DNA of 64,000 nt from Azolla pinnata (GCA_037176905.1 JBBBWG010027035.1:1-64000); one strand, 5' to 3'. Counted from the first letter of the stretch, positions 45,913-59,080 are shown. Numbers and translations are program-made. Notes: a model not told the origin generated them from the letters alone.

Positions 45913-48900
45913 ATGGCTACCGGTGCTTGTAGGAGCTTCTTCGTGGTTCCCGTCTCCCAGAAGAAGGGCTTCGGTGGAGCTTCCTCCACACCCTTGAACA
46001 AGAAGAAACAAGGACGAATCCCGCACAAAGACAATGATCTCCTGGAAACTCCTCCCTCTGACGCCACCCCCTCCAAGAAAGCTGTCCTCCTTAGAAAAGA
46101 ATCTCAAGAGCTTCAGACCGTCATCAAATCCGTGGAAAAGGTGGTAGCTTTCATACTTTTCATCTAGTGTTTGCGCTTCATTACCGGAATGGTCCATGGA
46201 TTCCAGCTGTAGAGTTTCTGTGAACGTAACGCTTTCCTAATTCCATACAAGAAAAATGTTTCTGGTTGATGAAAATCTTGGAAATTTGCTTCAAATGCGT
46301 GGGAGAGGATGGCACTAGAACTGAAATTCCATTCGTTTGTGTGGCCATTCAGCGATAAAATGGAACATAGAATTAGTACTTCTTTTCTTTAAATGCAATG
46401 AAATGGCTCAGCTTGTATTGGGAAGCCATTCATCAATGCATTAGCTAAGGTATTGTCAGAGAATGCATGAAAAGGCTTCACATACAGTCATCAAATTTGT
46501 GATAGAAGTGGTTTATTATAGCTACTTCGTGTTCTTTTCTGAAGTGAACTTATTGACAGAACTTGTAGATTTTCTAGTTCGCTAAAACCTCTGAGCTTCT
46601 AGATTCTATGGAAAAGACTTCTCTCTGTGTGTGTAGAACCAACATTTTTTCAGTGTTAGTTCAGTAAAGAAAAGCGAATTTCTTGCAAAAGAAATGCTTG
46701 TAAATGCAGAAATGCCACTAAAGCTGTAGCAAGGATATGTTTGTGAAAAACTTTTAGTTTAGGAGTCATTTTGCAAATTCCAATCTTTTCTCAATCACAT
46801 CTGTAGAAAATACTATTAATACCGTAAATATATTATTTTTAGAGCTTCAAATGTTCTCAAAGTCTTTTGGAAAATTTAGTTTTCCCAACAAAAACTTGTT
46901 CCTTTTGAGCTTGCTAAGAAAGAAGAATATAAAAAAATAACAGGAGATTAGCTGGGAATCTCAAGAAGTTTCATCAAATGTGTTGGAGGAAGTCGGCACT
47001 AAGCAAAGATTTCTTCTTGTATTTTCCAGAGGATTGAGAAGTTGTAGAGGAATGAATGATAAGTAGTTATTTTCCAATCAATGCAAGGCAAGGCTTATTC
47101 TTGTGGTTTTAAATGCTCGCAAAGTCAGTTAACAGATTTGGTCTTACAGAAAGTTTCAGCTCATTTTCTTTATATTTCATTCAATAGAGGAAAACAAAGT
47201 TGTAGCAGTGAAGCGTACGTTAATATATCAAAGCTGCGCAAGAAATTTGGTTCGTGGATGTTGTTTCGGTATAAGTCTGTAAGGGAACATCGGAAACGAG
47301 TTTTCCTTTCTAAAGGCTCGTAAAATCTTTAAATTCAGTGTGACTGCAGGTGAAACTACCAGGAGAATGTCTGGGAATGTTAAGATTATTTTGAAAATGT
47401 GAAATATAGACTTCGGTTGTTTTCCTAACAGCTTTACTGAAATCCAATCGTGTAATTTAAAGTCTACGAGAACGTCACAGGCTTCATAATCCGCTGTTTC
47501 TCCTGATTTTCATTCCATGGCTTTACTGATGGTTTTATACTTCAGCACAGCACTATACTTTGGATTTCTGTATTTTCCTTCTCATTTAGAAATATCACAT
47601 ATGGCGTACTGAAACTTCATTATTAATGGGTAAAGAGCAGTGCACATCCTTTCATAGATAATGTTTGCTATGATGGGATTGCTTCATCTTAAACTTTCTT
47701 CATTTGCTCATGCTTTCTTTTATCCTCATAATTTGTCATATTTATTAAATGCAGCAGCATGCTAAGGGACGTAGTAGTAAACTGAATATAGACAACGATG
47801 TGGCAGCTAGGGGGAAAGTAGATTTCGTAAAAGTTGAATCATGGGGAGATGCTGGAAATGCTGAAGGCGATCTTGATAATCTGAAAGTGAAAGCTTTCAG
47901 TCCAGCTTTTACCTCAAGTAATACAAACGTTCCATTCTATGAAAGGCTTGTTTGCCATCTTCAATTGCTGGAGAGCAAGGTGCATTCTCTACTTGATGTT
48001 AAAAGAATTTTCTATGTGAACAATTCTTTCTTCCTGAAGATAAAAATAGATACATAGATTATCGTGGCTGTGATAGTATTAAGTTTGTATTCTAGCTTTT
48101 ATACCTAAACTCTAAACCATCGTTGAGATCAATGGCAAGTTTGTATATTTCAGTGTTACTTTATGTTCTGGTAGAACCTTTATGGAAAATGGTTTCATGC
48201 TTCAGAGCTTCCCAAGTCTTAACTGAAATATTTGTATGCTTATCTTTTCCTCAAACAAAGCACGTTTTGATATAAAAGTGAATGAATTCTATGCCTAAGC
48301 AATGAGAAATCCAGTTCGATAAGAGAAGCAATCTAGGGCCAACTTCAATCTTGTTATTTAGCATTCCAGCCATATTGTAACAGCAGGGTTGCTGGGCACT
48401 GGAAACCTGGATTCTTTGATAAAAAGCTTGAATGCAGAATTGAAGGATAGGTTTTCACGGTTCATAAACTGCAGTACTACGGTGCCTAGGCAATCTAAGG
48501 GATGCAATAACTAAAGGAGTAAGAGTGGAAGGGAAATATATATCTTTTGAGATGCATTGATCATGTACGATGATGACATGGAAAAAAGATCATTAATTTC
48601 ACTAGAAAACCAAGCTATTTATCAAGTGCTCAGAAGAAAAATCTGAATGAACATTTCTTGATTTTTCTGATCATCATGATCAGCATTGAAGCCATAAATA
48701 AAAATTTATTAATAACAAGCTGTATGAGCTCAAATTCTAATCAGCAGAACTAGGAATGACTAGTGGGAGCAGTATGGCTGGACCTCTTGCTTTAGATTCA
48801 TGCAATGCTGGAACCAGGCTAGCGCGAACAAAATTAAACACTTCACTGCTAGTAGTAAACTGTTTTATGCTTCAAGAAATTGTGTAGTCCTAAAATTTCA

Positions 48901-51900
48901 ATGCATTTTAAAACATTTATGGCTGCTTGTCAATTATGTTTTAAACTGTTCTGGGTACATTCACACCTTTGCTATTAAATTTCTTTCTGTAATATTTGAC
49001 ACCATATTTTTTTAGGGTGATATATCAGTAGTGCAGGCACAATCTCTACCACAATTCCAAGATTGGGCTTTTGGTGAAACTAGATATCTCCAATACCTGG
49101 TTGATCAGGTGACAATCAATGGCGTCTCAACATGGGCAATGAATCTGTACTGATATGCAAAGACTCTGAATTAACTTATATCTTTAGTATGCAGTGTTTG
49201 ATGTGTTGAGATCAAGCATATCAAGTGTACAAAATTCAGGTGGTGCTGATGCTGTTCTATCATGCGACGATGGACAACACACGAAAGCAACTATGGCAGT
49301 GGGATTGTTCAATGAAACCACAGGCCTAGATCGATGTGAGGTTGAATTACTTCCATCTCAGTTTTGTTCAACAGTCTTGAACCTAAAGAGTTTAGTTCCT
49401 CTAATGCCTGACTTCAGAAAAAAATACCTATGACCTCACCTCTTTGATTGCCAAGTATATGCTATGGTACTTGTCTTTGCTCTTTCATAGAGACTGTCAC
49501 TAGCTTTGAAGGCCAAACGTTTTATGTATAAGGATAGAGGTAACACCTATAAACATGAGAGAAAATTTGAATGTTGGCTCTCAGTCCAATCAGGTGGGAA
49601 GAATTGTCCGTGCAAAACTATCTTTCTCTCATTTTTCTTGTCATTACCTACTTTTAGCTAGATCTCTCTTTCTTCCCTCTCTTGAAGTGTAAAGTTAAAC
49701 ATTTGAATATCTATTGATCAATAAATTGAAATCTCAGTCTTTATCCTTAAATATTCTTGTCCTTTGACCCTAAATCAAGAGTATGGTATATTTTTGAGTT
49801 GATAAAATCTATTTCTTAAGCCATTGACAGGAAGTTGTCAGGGTAAGAATCCCAGGTGCCTTGTATTCAGCAATGAATAAAGGTGGCAGCTTAGGATCCT
49901 TCCAGTCTGTACCACCTATGCTATATGAAGGTGCCAGCCAGCCACCATCCTCTTTTGGTATAAATGTGGCTGCCTCGGGCGTGCCTTATTCTATGCCAAG
50001 TATTATAACGAGAATATATTGATTTCATGCCCCTTAAGGCTCTTAATAAAGATAGCAGCCTTGAAGGTACTCCACACTCATTATTTTTATGATGTGAGAC
50101 ATTATCTTTAAGAAACAGAGGAACTTATGAATTGTACTCTTTCTAGGTGATGAATGGATGATCTTCTCTTTCTAGCTTGAGAGATAATCTTTGAAGGTCC
50201 AATATGACCTATGAGGCCAAAAACAATACATTTTACGTGATACATTTGGTGTAACAACATTTTTGTCCCTCTCTAAAATTTTTGTCTTTGAAGCTTAGAA
50301 GTGATATTTTCAATTTGTATCTATATTTTGAAACAATAAGGTTTATTGTGAAAAACGAAAAAGAGAAGAGTTATAAGGAAGAAAAAGAAGGTTAAGACTG
50401 AGGCGGCTGTCAGTAGGAGACTGCATCAAGATGGCAGAGAAACCATGACAGGCAGGGTGAGGGGTCTTTGAGGGAGACGATGTCATTGCTTTTGCCTAGA
50501 GCTCATCTTGGAAAGGTTTTAAATCACCTCGATATTGGTTAGTGGTACTCAGATGAAGATTGTGAGTTTTTATTAACTTGGTAAAAGACTATGTCTGCTG
50601 AAGAAGTTTAAAACATTTTTGTTCTTATTTTGTTCCTTTTTACCACTCTTGAACTTTTATCATGCCGTAATCTTAAGGAAGGAAGAAATATTTCTCTACA
50701 TTTGTAATGCAGGCTTTGAGTAAGGATATAAACTCTTTATTTATGATCATGAATGTTGGAAGTAAAAACTTGGAGCTACCAAAGCCAACCACTCAGACTA
50801 TAGCTTATGTAAAGGTTAGCCTGAAGACATGGAATAATTCAAAATTGTGAATGGATTATAGGGGGCCAATATAAACTTTTCAGCATGTGTTACAGTATCT
50901 AAATCAACTTGCTAGAGCTGCATGCAATGAGAATGATGGGAAGCAAGCATGCCTTGCCCTACTTGCCCATATTTTTACAGTCTATGTGACTCATCTGACT
51001 ACAGGTATGTAGCAATCTTACAGAAAAAAATGGAGAAAGAAATTTATTAATGCTGTTTAACTTATAGGTATTAAGTTGTTCTCTGAGGCTGCATTTTGAA
51101 TTGTTTTAATTTATAACCACCCACTGAGCATTGGAAGGAAGTGGAAAGCCTGCCAAAATCAGATGCAGGTAGTTGGCAACTGGATAACGTTAGGGAAAGT
51201 TTAAAGAAAGCAAAGCATATATTGAATGCTTTTAGAAGCCAGAATGGCTTATAAGGGCGAACTGGAGATTATATGTGACACTGACTTTTCATCTTTCAGA
51301 GTGAGAAACCAAATGAATGCACCTAAAATGAAAAAAATAATAGAATGATGGAAGAATTCTCCACACAGATAGATTCAAATTTCCAACTTGGAAAATGAGG
51401 AAACATCTTGGATGGTGAAAGAAAATGGTCATTATCTGTCTATGGCTTAGGGTTGATTGATTCCCCTGGTTGATCGGGGCCTCTTTATGTGTAGCCTGTG
51501 ATTCTCATATAGTATGAGATGAAGTGATGGAAGTAAAGAAAGTGTGATGGTTTTCTCATTGATTAGATTGTGTCTATAACAACCTCTCCTTGTGTCTCTT
51601 GGAACAAACAGTTTATACACGGCCCTCTTATCTGGTATTTGGGATATTATTTGGCCACTTAGACAAATGGAGGTTGAAATTTAAAATGCTTGCACAAGTA
51701 AAGAAGGATATCCTGAAAAGCTCCAAAACGATAATCTTTATGCAGGCCAAAGTTATGCCTTTGGAGGCTTGTGCATCTGAAGGATTTTACTGATGTTTGA
51801 TCTTGATCAATGACATCAGGCTGTCCCATGTACTTCTCTTGTTTTTGCACATTGCTGAAACACAGCATTCTTGTCTAGACGTAATGTAATACTAGTTAAC

Positions 51901-52935
51901 ATCTCTTTCCCAGGACATGATTTGGGTTATTTTCAGCCCTTTTAGGTTCATATTGGGACCTCAATATGGTCAAATCTTTTATTTTCTGCGTAGTCATCTT
52001 TTAAGGAATCCGTACCTTTGAGCAGCTTCGTCTTAGGAAAGGCATCCCAACAGCAACGACATTCCTCTGCAGCATTTTACCATGAAAGTGCTCATAATGG
52101 AATTAGCATCAAGATTATTTATCAAAATTTGCCTGATCTGCTAGAATAAACTTCCCCAAGAGGACCAGTGTCGAATGTGGTGTCAGGATATACACTGCTA
52201 CTGAGGAATTTTCTTAGAATATATATTGCAGGAAATTGTAGTTTCTGAAATTGAATGCAATAGTTTAGAAAAGAGTCATGTTTGGTTTAAATTTTATATC
52301 CCTGTTACTGTGAAGTATCTTATATGCAAATTGTGCATCTTTTGATATTCAGGGATCCGGATAGGTGCAAAAGCATTGGATTGTCTTCCAGTTCTCAAGC
52401 AAGCTAAAGGAGTCAGTTTCTATCAAGATTATCCAGAGGTGAGTACAAGTATTCTTAGAAGATATTGACATCAAAATTAACAAGAATATACTGTTGGAAT
52501 TGCTCAACGCTTACGAAACAGTCCAGAGAACATGGCTTTTGCTTACTACTTTTTCCCGTCTTGATTCCAGCATGTGAAAGACCCTTTAAAAGTCTTCATT
52601 GCTTCTATCAACAAGATCAGCGATTTTGTATCTTCGAAAGAGGACCAAGAGCTGGTATGTTCTAAATCAATACCAGAGCTTAAAATGTTACAATGTTCCT
52701 ATATTCTGAACATATTTATAAAACAAACAATCACGAGAATGTCCATATAGTGGTAAAATGTGAAAACAAATGTGGGGTATTGTGACAATACTCACAATCA
52801 GTATTCAGTAGAAAATCATAGAAGGGAATGGAATTTTCTGTTTTGTGATGTCAGGTGATGGAAGAACTTCCCAAAGCGATGCAAAAGACTAGTCTGCTTC
52901 TGGTAATGCTTGCTGTACGAGAACGGGGAACTTGA
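45913..52935 (+). CDS. Divergent heme-oxygenase-fold protein, possibly inactive
   Basis: Nine exons give 390 residues: 45913-46140, 47755-47979, 49016-49108, 49188-49340, 50713-50814, 50884-51004, 52353-52438, 52571-52654, 52855-52935. All are GT-AG with matching phases. The part from about residue 140 follows plant HO1 in order: DWAFGETRYLQYLVDQYAVF against KWEPTVEGYLRFLVDSKLVY, ETTGLDRCEALSKDI against KNTGLERAEKLSTDL, AHIFTVYVTHLTTGIRIG against CHFYNIYFAHSAGGRMIG, and FYQDYPEHVKDPL against FYKWDGELSQLL. The distal GG is TG here and the LHTKDQA motif around the proximal His is lost, although a His (about 144, VCHLQ) falls within a residue or so of that place. Heme cleavage is therefore doubtful. 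The first 75 residues are basic and Ser/Lys-rich and could be a plastid leader, but this is not clear. The recalled HO1 sequence is from memory, so the alignment is approximate. Confidence 0.75.
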
Positions 52936-54540
52936 TTGACCGGTATGCACGTTAAATCAGCTATTTTTGACCTAAACGCTGTCCAAATTTGGTGGTGTCC
53001 ATAAGATCATCAGACCTATAAGGAGGCTACACCTTGGATGTACCATGTGAAGGTCTTTCAAGTTTCCTATCATCATATGCAGTGAAATGCTCAAACGACG
53101 GCAAATTCCGTACTTTGATGGATGTTTTTATAGCAGCTGATGCTGATCGATTTCATTGATGTGAAGTTGGAGTGAACCAAAAAATAGGAGAAGGAGAATG
53201 CTCGAACATCCTTCTAATTTCTGGTGAGAAGGTTTTTTGGTTTTACAATGTACAGTGACCTCTCTGCACATGTATTAGAAATGATATTGATGTTTTACGA
53301 ATGAAATACGTAATCTCATTCAAACCAAATGTAAAATGGAAGCGATTAAGCATGAGAATGAACGATAAATAGCCAACAGGAATGGGGGCCAATAAGAAGG
53401 GAACAAATCGAGCCGTGAATAAGAGAATAATCAGAAAACTAGGGCTTAGAAGTTAGTGCTTTCCCATCAATTTGCAGGAGAAAAATGGGAGATCTGAACT
53501 ATTGTGATGATATCGCATTGGTAACGTGGCTTTTAACTGTTCAATTGAGAATCAACCGAAAGCGATCGAGCAATTAATTAAGCTTGGATCCATGAAGTAA
53601 GCTTAAATCGGCAAATTATGGGCACAACATGATTGGCAAATTATGGGACTGTTGTAATTGTAACTATTAGGAACAACATTTAGAACTATGTTCGTCTTTT
53701 GAAGATCGTTGGGAATTTGGAATGAAATTGTGATAAGAACTGTATATGACTCTTCATCCTCATCCATTTGCCCAACCCATTATACGTGGTTTTATGTATG
53801 TCATGGGCACACTAACTTTGGATTAGGGCAAAGTACAAGCAAATGAAACTACGAGTTTGGTTGGGAAGTCAAAAATGGCAAGAACAGGATGATAGAGATA
53901 AAAGAAGAAATGATTCGAATGAGAAGACTAGATTGATAGGTTAGTGATTGGGGTTAAACCCTTTGATCGAAATCATGGAGGCTACAAGTATTTTGTATTA
54001 CATGATTGAGCACTATTACCAACTAATCCATGAGAGGTTTTTGGTAATCCATGAGAGGTTTTGGGAGAACACTACAATGTTCCAAGACTAGGAAGATTCC
54101 AAACGATTTTGGAGAACGCTACATGGGAAATCCCTAATATGTGGGATTTCCAGTGGGGATCATGACTTGTATATCGCGACAACATGTCTTCTTGAGTTGA
54201 GCTCTTGAGTTCGATCCTCCGAGAGGTGGACTTGTAGATGGGAATAGGATCATTATTGTAGTGTGATTGACCCTTGTTATGATAACCAAATACAAAAGAG
54301 TATACATTATGTGTTACATTTCTCCATTTCTTTGTTTGCTCATTTGAGCTTTCCACAACCGTCTTTCTGTCTGAGGGCTCTCGTGCTCGTTTGTCATCGT
54401 GCTTGCTCTGAACAATTAGATCCTTGGCTCAGAATCTAGCAGCTGTCAAGGAACGTTTGCTTTTTTTTGAGGGGTTTCTCGATCCACTGATGATCTACAC
54501 GTGCTCCTCATGAGAGACGAGAGCTTTTGACACGAAGCTC
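52936..54540. other. Intergenic region, nothing recognised
   Basis: Contains the 3' UTR of the preceding gene and no frame I can assign. A short repeated word (AATCCATGAGAGGTTTT, twice) occurs at about 54025-54063. Confidence 0.6.
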
Positions 54541-54560
54541 CGCTTCAAGGAATCGAAGCA

Positions 54561-54801
54561 TTTAGGGTTGAGGGTTTAAGGTTTAAGACTTAGGATTTTA
54601 GGGTTTTTTAGGGTTTAAGACTTCAGTTTTAGGTTTTTTCAGGGTTTAAGTCTTAGAGTTTAGGGTTTTTTTAGGGTTTAAGACTTCGGGTTTAGGGTTT
54701 TTTAGGGTTTGAGACTTCGGGTTTAGGGTTTTTTTTAGGGTTTAAGACTTAGAGTTTAGGGTCTTTTTAGGGTTTAAGACTTAGAGTTTAGGGTTTAGAA
54801 T
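54561..54801 (+). repeat. Telomere-derived minisatellite directly upstream of the mS38-like gene
   Basis: About six units of 35-38 bases combine TTTAGGGTTTTTT with AGGGTTTAAGACTT and CGGG or AGAG. So the TTTAGGG motif has been built into a longer unit. It ends 155 bases before the ATG at 54956 and is followed by a CTT tract. Confidence 0.88.
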
Positions 54802-54852
54802 TGAAGAACAAAACTGAACAAATTGAAGATTCGAAGTATTTACATTTGTGAC

Positions 54853-54920
54853 CTTCTTCTTCTTCTTCTTCTTCTTCTTCTTCTTCTTCTTCCATCTTCT
54901 TCTGCTTCTTCTTCTTCCAT
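54853..54920 (+). repeat. CTT tract in 5' leader
   Basis: Thirteen CTT units followed by CATCTTCTTCTGCTTC; ends about 35 bases before the start codon of the mS38-like gene. Confidence 0.88.
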
Positions 54921-54955
54921 GAACGGAGCGGAACAGAGCAGGAGAGCGCACGCTG

Positions 54956-55660
54956 ATGGCTTCTTCGTTGTCATCTTCGTGGAGAGCTTTGATATCGCGA
55001 GGTAAGCTCTCTGTTGGCTTCCCGTTCCTTAGAACTGCCCAAGGATCCCAGGATCCGGCAAAGTGCCTTCAGATTCTTCAGCACGATGAAGGACAACAAG
55101 AACGAGAAGGAGAGAATCTTCAGCATCTTCGCTCATCGGCACCATTACCAGCACCATCAATGTCATCATCGTCATCATCTCCGTCGTTTTCGCCGATATT
55201 ACAGCTTGGAGACAGTATAATCTCAGGAAACGCGTTCGCAGAGCATAAATTTGGGCCGAAAGAAGGGCTTGGATCTCCATCTCTCGGGTTGGAGTTCTCT
55301 TTGCACAATCTCTTAAGCAAGAATCAGGTGGGAATTTTCAAGTTAGGGTTCCCTAAACACGAGGGTTTGACATCCTTAGAGCATGGATCGGAACGGTTCT
55401 GGTTGAAAAAAGCAAACTCTTTTGGAGAAGCACCTCTTGCTTTTGAGGCATTTCGGCAAAGGTTCTTGAACAGTTTCCATAGTGAGGACACTAAGCTGGA
55501 GAGGTATCCTGAAGAGAGATTATTTATCCGTATGCCCAGTGTGCTTGGATCAGAAAGCATCTCCATGGAAGCTGATAGTGTGAAGCGCAAAAGAAAGAAG
55601 AAAATGAACAAACATAAGCATCGGAAGCTTCGTCGCTTGGCTCGGAAGGGGAAGAAATGA
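54956..55660 (+). CDS. mS38/COX24 C-terminal-domain mitochondrial protein (AURKAIP1-like)
   Basis: A single open frame of 234 residues. The N-terminus MASSLSSSWRALISRGKLS is Ser/Arg-rich without acidic residues, as expected for a mitochondrial presequence. A Ser run (SMSSSSSSPSF) follows near residue 70. The last 30 residues, DSVKRKRKKKMNKHKHRKLR and RLARKGKK, match the short basic domain (DUF1713) shared by yeast Cox24/mS38 and human AURKAIP1. That domain lies in the small subunit of the mitochondrial ribosome; the yeast protein also affects COX1 mRNA. The middle is unconserved to my eye. A GTAAGC at 55001 could be a donor for alternative splicing but the frame stays open through it. The family call rests on the C-terminus only. 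Confidence 0.8.
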   Translation: MASSLSSSWRALISRGKLSVGFPFLRTAQGSQDPAKCLQILQHDEGQQEREGENLQHLRSSAPLPAPSMSSSSSSPSFSPILQLGDSIISGNAFAEHKFGPKEGLGSPSLGLEFSLHNLLSKNQVGIFKLGFPKHEGLTSLEHGSERFWLKKANSFGEAPLAFEAFRQRFLNSFHSEDTKLERYPEERLFIRMPSVLGSESISMEADSVKRKRKKKMNKHKHRKLRRLARKGKK

Positions 55661-58100
55661 GGAGGATTTGTTTGTACCATCTTTCTCATCCTCTAACATT
55701 GAGCTTTTAATTTGATTTTACCTCTTTGTTTTTTTGATAAAAGAGAAAAGAGAAGTTTCGCATACGAGGTTTAGCAGTATGTATGTGAACACACAGATCA
55801 AAAGGCATTGTGTTGCCATTTGAAACAAAGAACTTCAGGTTAGAGCTCCTTAAATCCTCCCCTGTAGGACCATGATTTCTCCTTCATCATAGAAAAATTG
55901 TCTTCTTATTTCTCATTTGCAAAACTTGGGCTTTTCTTGTTTATCTCCAATAAGTTCTGTAATTTTTATCCCATTCAATGGATACCTGTATGATCTGCTT
56001 AAACGATCATCCTATCCTGCTAAACACTTCACAACGTTTTCTCATACTCAAAACATGGCCTTGACACCAAGAATCTCTGCATCATTTTAACACGTTTTTC
56101 TGTTGGTTGTGGTGTTATAATGGGTTTTAAATGAGTTTTCCACTTTGTTCACAAGCTCTATCTTCTTGTTTTCAAAACATTCTTGTCAATTGTATTTTTT
56201 AGCGTCATTCAGAAGCTCCATCTTCTGGTTCTCGACAAAACCCATTAATTGCATCTCGACTTTAGTGTTTCCACATGTTCTCTCTTGCTCCTGATCTTAT
56301 ATTGAGGTTTGCGATTCTACAGGCTCATCTTTGTTCATAAAAGCTTGATCTTCCCATTTTTGTGACAAGATCTATATTTATGTTTGGTATTGCAGTGGCA
56401 TGGATACACTCATCTCTTTTTCTTACCATACTCTGCCTCTTTCAGTATGGAAAGGGGTGATAGTAAACATGCGAACTTTGATTTCAGCATTACTGATTAG
56501 TCTGTAAAATGCAGAGAGCGATTCAAAACAATTAAGCAAATTCATGAGATTGTAACATACAAAGCATGATTGAAAACAAGTGGGATCTGTGAGAAAAGAA
56601 TCTGTTTACCGACAAAAAAACCCATTTGAGTGGATTGAATGAAAAGATCATAAGCTGCTTGCAGTGTAATACTGCCATAAAAAACCCGCCTAACAAGCTT
56701 GGTGGTATTGCATGCGAGCCAATTGGGCATGTAAACAAATTAAGCCTATTTTGCTTGAAGAAAGTAAAGTAATTTGATCAATACAAGGTACTTGCAGTTA
56801 CTAAAATGGTTGTTTTTTTGCCGAAGGGTAGAGTCTCGGGCAAGACCATGTTTTGGGTGCTCGGCGCTTTTTTGCTATTTCATTTATGTCGAAATCCCAA
56901 TGTCCGCTAGGACTCTGGAGTATCGGTTGCACAGGTGTGAAAATGTTTAGCAGAATGTGATTTTGCAGATACTTGAAGATTGAGAAACCAATGCGTTAAG
57001 CCGAGGCATCTGGCCATGCATCTAATACCATCCGAATGATTGGATCAATTGGTCAAAAACCAAAGAAGAGGATCAGGGAAATTCTCAAGAGGAGTAGTTT
57101 TGATGGCAAGGGTTTTTTTGTATTGTCATGAAAAAACACAATTATGAAAATAAGAAAGAAGCTAACACTGTAAAGAGACACTCTTTTGTTTGCAAAGCAA
57201 CAGAACAAAAGTCAACATCCCATGATAAGACACATTCTCTAGAGTTTATATCTATATCCATTCACAGTAGTTTTGGTTATCTGTTCAATTGCCCTTGCCT
57301 TGTTTGCAAGAGTATTACAAAAAAAGAAAACAGACTAAAGTTTCTGAGATCACAGAGCTTTCTATGATGGAAAATCCTGTTTTCTGGGCGGTTTTTTTGC
57401 GAGGGGAAATCGAGAAGGATTGTTCCCTCGACTCTGCCGGCTTTCTACATACAAAAATTTCTATGGATTCTATTATTATTTGCCTTAGACAAACAGCAAA
57501 TGACATGGTAGCAGACAACGGAATGTGATTGAGACTCAGAATCTTGGTGTTGTTTTCGATGATGAGACTTGGACTCTATAAGCTTAATGATCGGTTTTGT
57601 CCCTATAGGTAGTAACCTTGCAGCAACTCAACTAGAGCGAGAGGTCTTGGGTTCAAGTTCCATGGCAGCAGTTGAGCTCCATATGAATCTGAAGTACCAT
57701 ATGTGTTCTATATCACAAAGTATTACCTTGGATTATACCTCGAAAGCTGACATGTACAGATCCGATGACAGAGACCTTAGCCTTAAACCATTTGAATTAT
57801 CCTTATAAATTGGTGTTCCATAAGGTTATGCCCATAACAAATCCAAGCCTACATTCCTGGTGCATTTAGCTGATGATGGATCAGGCGAGAAATAATGACT
57901 TCTTCGATGCTTGATCGTTGCTGGCGAGAAATGGCTTTTTTTTTTTTTATCAGCTTTCTTTACTCGTAAAAGAAGCAACCGACTGCTAGAAAGTCTCGGC
58001 CAGTTGCAGAGGGATCGGATCGAGGCAATTGATCGGATTGCTTTGCATCAGTTGAGTTGGCTTTTCGAGGAACAGAAAAGATGAGAGCCAAAGAGAGAGA
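55661..58100. other. Intergenic region, no gene recognised
   Basis: Short frames only. At about 57608-57665 a stretch with CTCAACTAGAGCGAGAGGTC and GGGTTCAAGTTCC resembles the A-box and B-box part of a tRNA or tRNA-derived SINE, but no cloverleaf can be closed with confidence. Confidence 0.45.
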
Positions 58101-58479
58101 GCGTAGGATCGATTCGTGCTTGTTGCGAAAACAGCGGTGAATCGCTTGCTGCTTCTGCTGTTTCCGGGAGCCGGTGGAGTAGACGCGACCGACTCTTTTG
58201 TTGTTGGTTTTTCAGATAACTGGCTTTTTTCCCAGTCGTGTTCCAAAGCCTTGCGATCGATCTTGAGAGCAGCTGCTGTTTCAATGTCAAAGACACGGTC
58301 GGTGGTTGGAACAACTAAAAGCATCGGGAGAAAGCTCGTCGTCTCCTCTGAACAGATAGAGAGAGACAGATCAGGGGCCCTGCCTCAGGCCAGCTGTCGA
58401 CGGATACAGATCCATGTGCGTGAAATGAAACGAGAGCCATTGGATGTGGACATGAGCATCATTGGCATGGCACGATGGA

Positions 58480-59080
58480 TGCAAGAAGGATATGATGATG
58501 ATGATGATGATGGTGATGATGTTGCTGCTTATGTTGATGGTGGTGATGCTTATGCTGCCACTGCTACTGATGGTGATGATGCTTATGCTGCTATTGATGG
58601 TGATGATGCTACTGGTGCTATTGCTGCTATTGCTACTGATGGTGATGATGCTTATGCTGCTAATGATGGTGATGGTGATGATGCTTATGCTGTTGATGGT
58701 GATGATGCTTATGCTGCTACTGATGGTGATGATGCTACTGCTGCTACTGATGGTGATGGTGATGATGCTTATGCTGCTACTGATGGTGATGGTGATGATG
58801 CTTATGCTGTTGATGGTGATGATGCTTATGCTGATGATGGTGATGGTGCTTACTTATGCTGCTACTGATGGTGATGATGCTACTGCTGCTATTGCTGCTA
58901 TTGCTACTGATGGTGATGATGCTACTATTGTTGCTGATGGTGATGATGATGCTTATGCTGCTATTGCTGCTACTGATGGTGATGATGCTTATGTTGTTGC
59001 TGCTGCTATTGCTGCTGATGATGCCACTGTTGATGGCGATGATGCTTATGCTGATGCTGATGCTGTTGTCGGTGAGGGCT
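58480..59080. repeat. GATGATGCTTATGCTGCTACTGATG-type minisatellite
   Basis: About 600 bases of GATGATG, CTTATGCTG and CTACTGATG words in irregular order. Units are multiples of three, so several frames stay open (Asp/Ala/Tyr-rich in one, Met/Leu-rich in another). I regard these frames as non-coding. Confidence 0.9.

Noticed and set aside
58116-58868. 250-codon frame with an Asp/Ala/Tyr repeat tail
   Set aside because: The tail is a minisatellite, the first 125 residues match nothing I know, and no splice or promoter context supports it.
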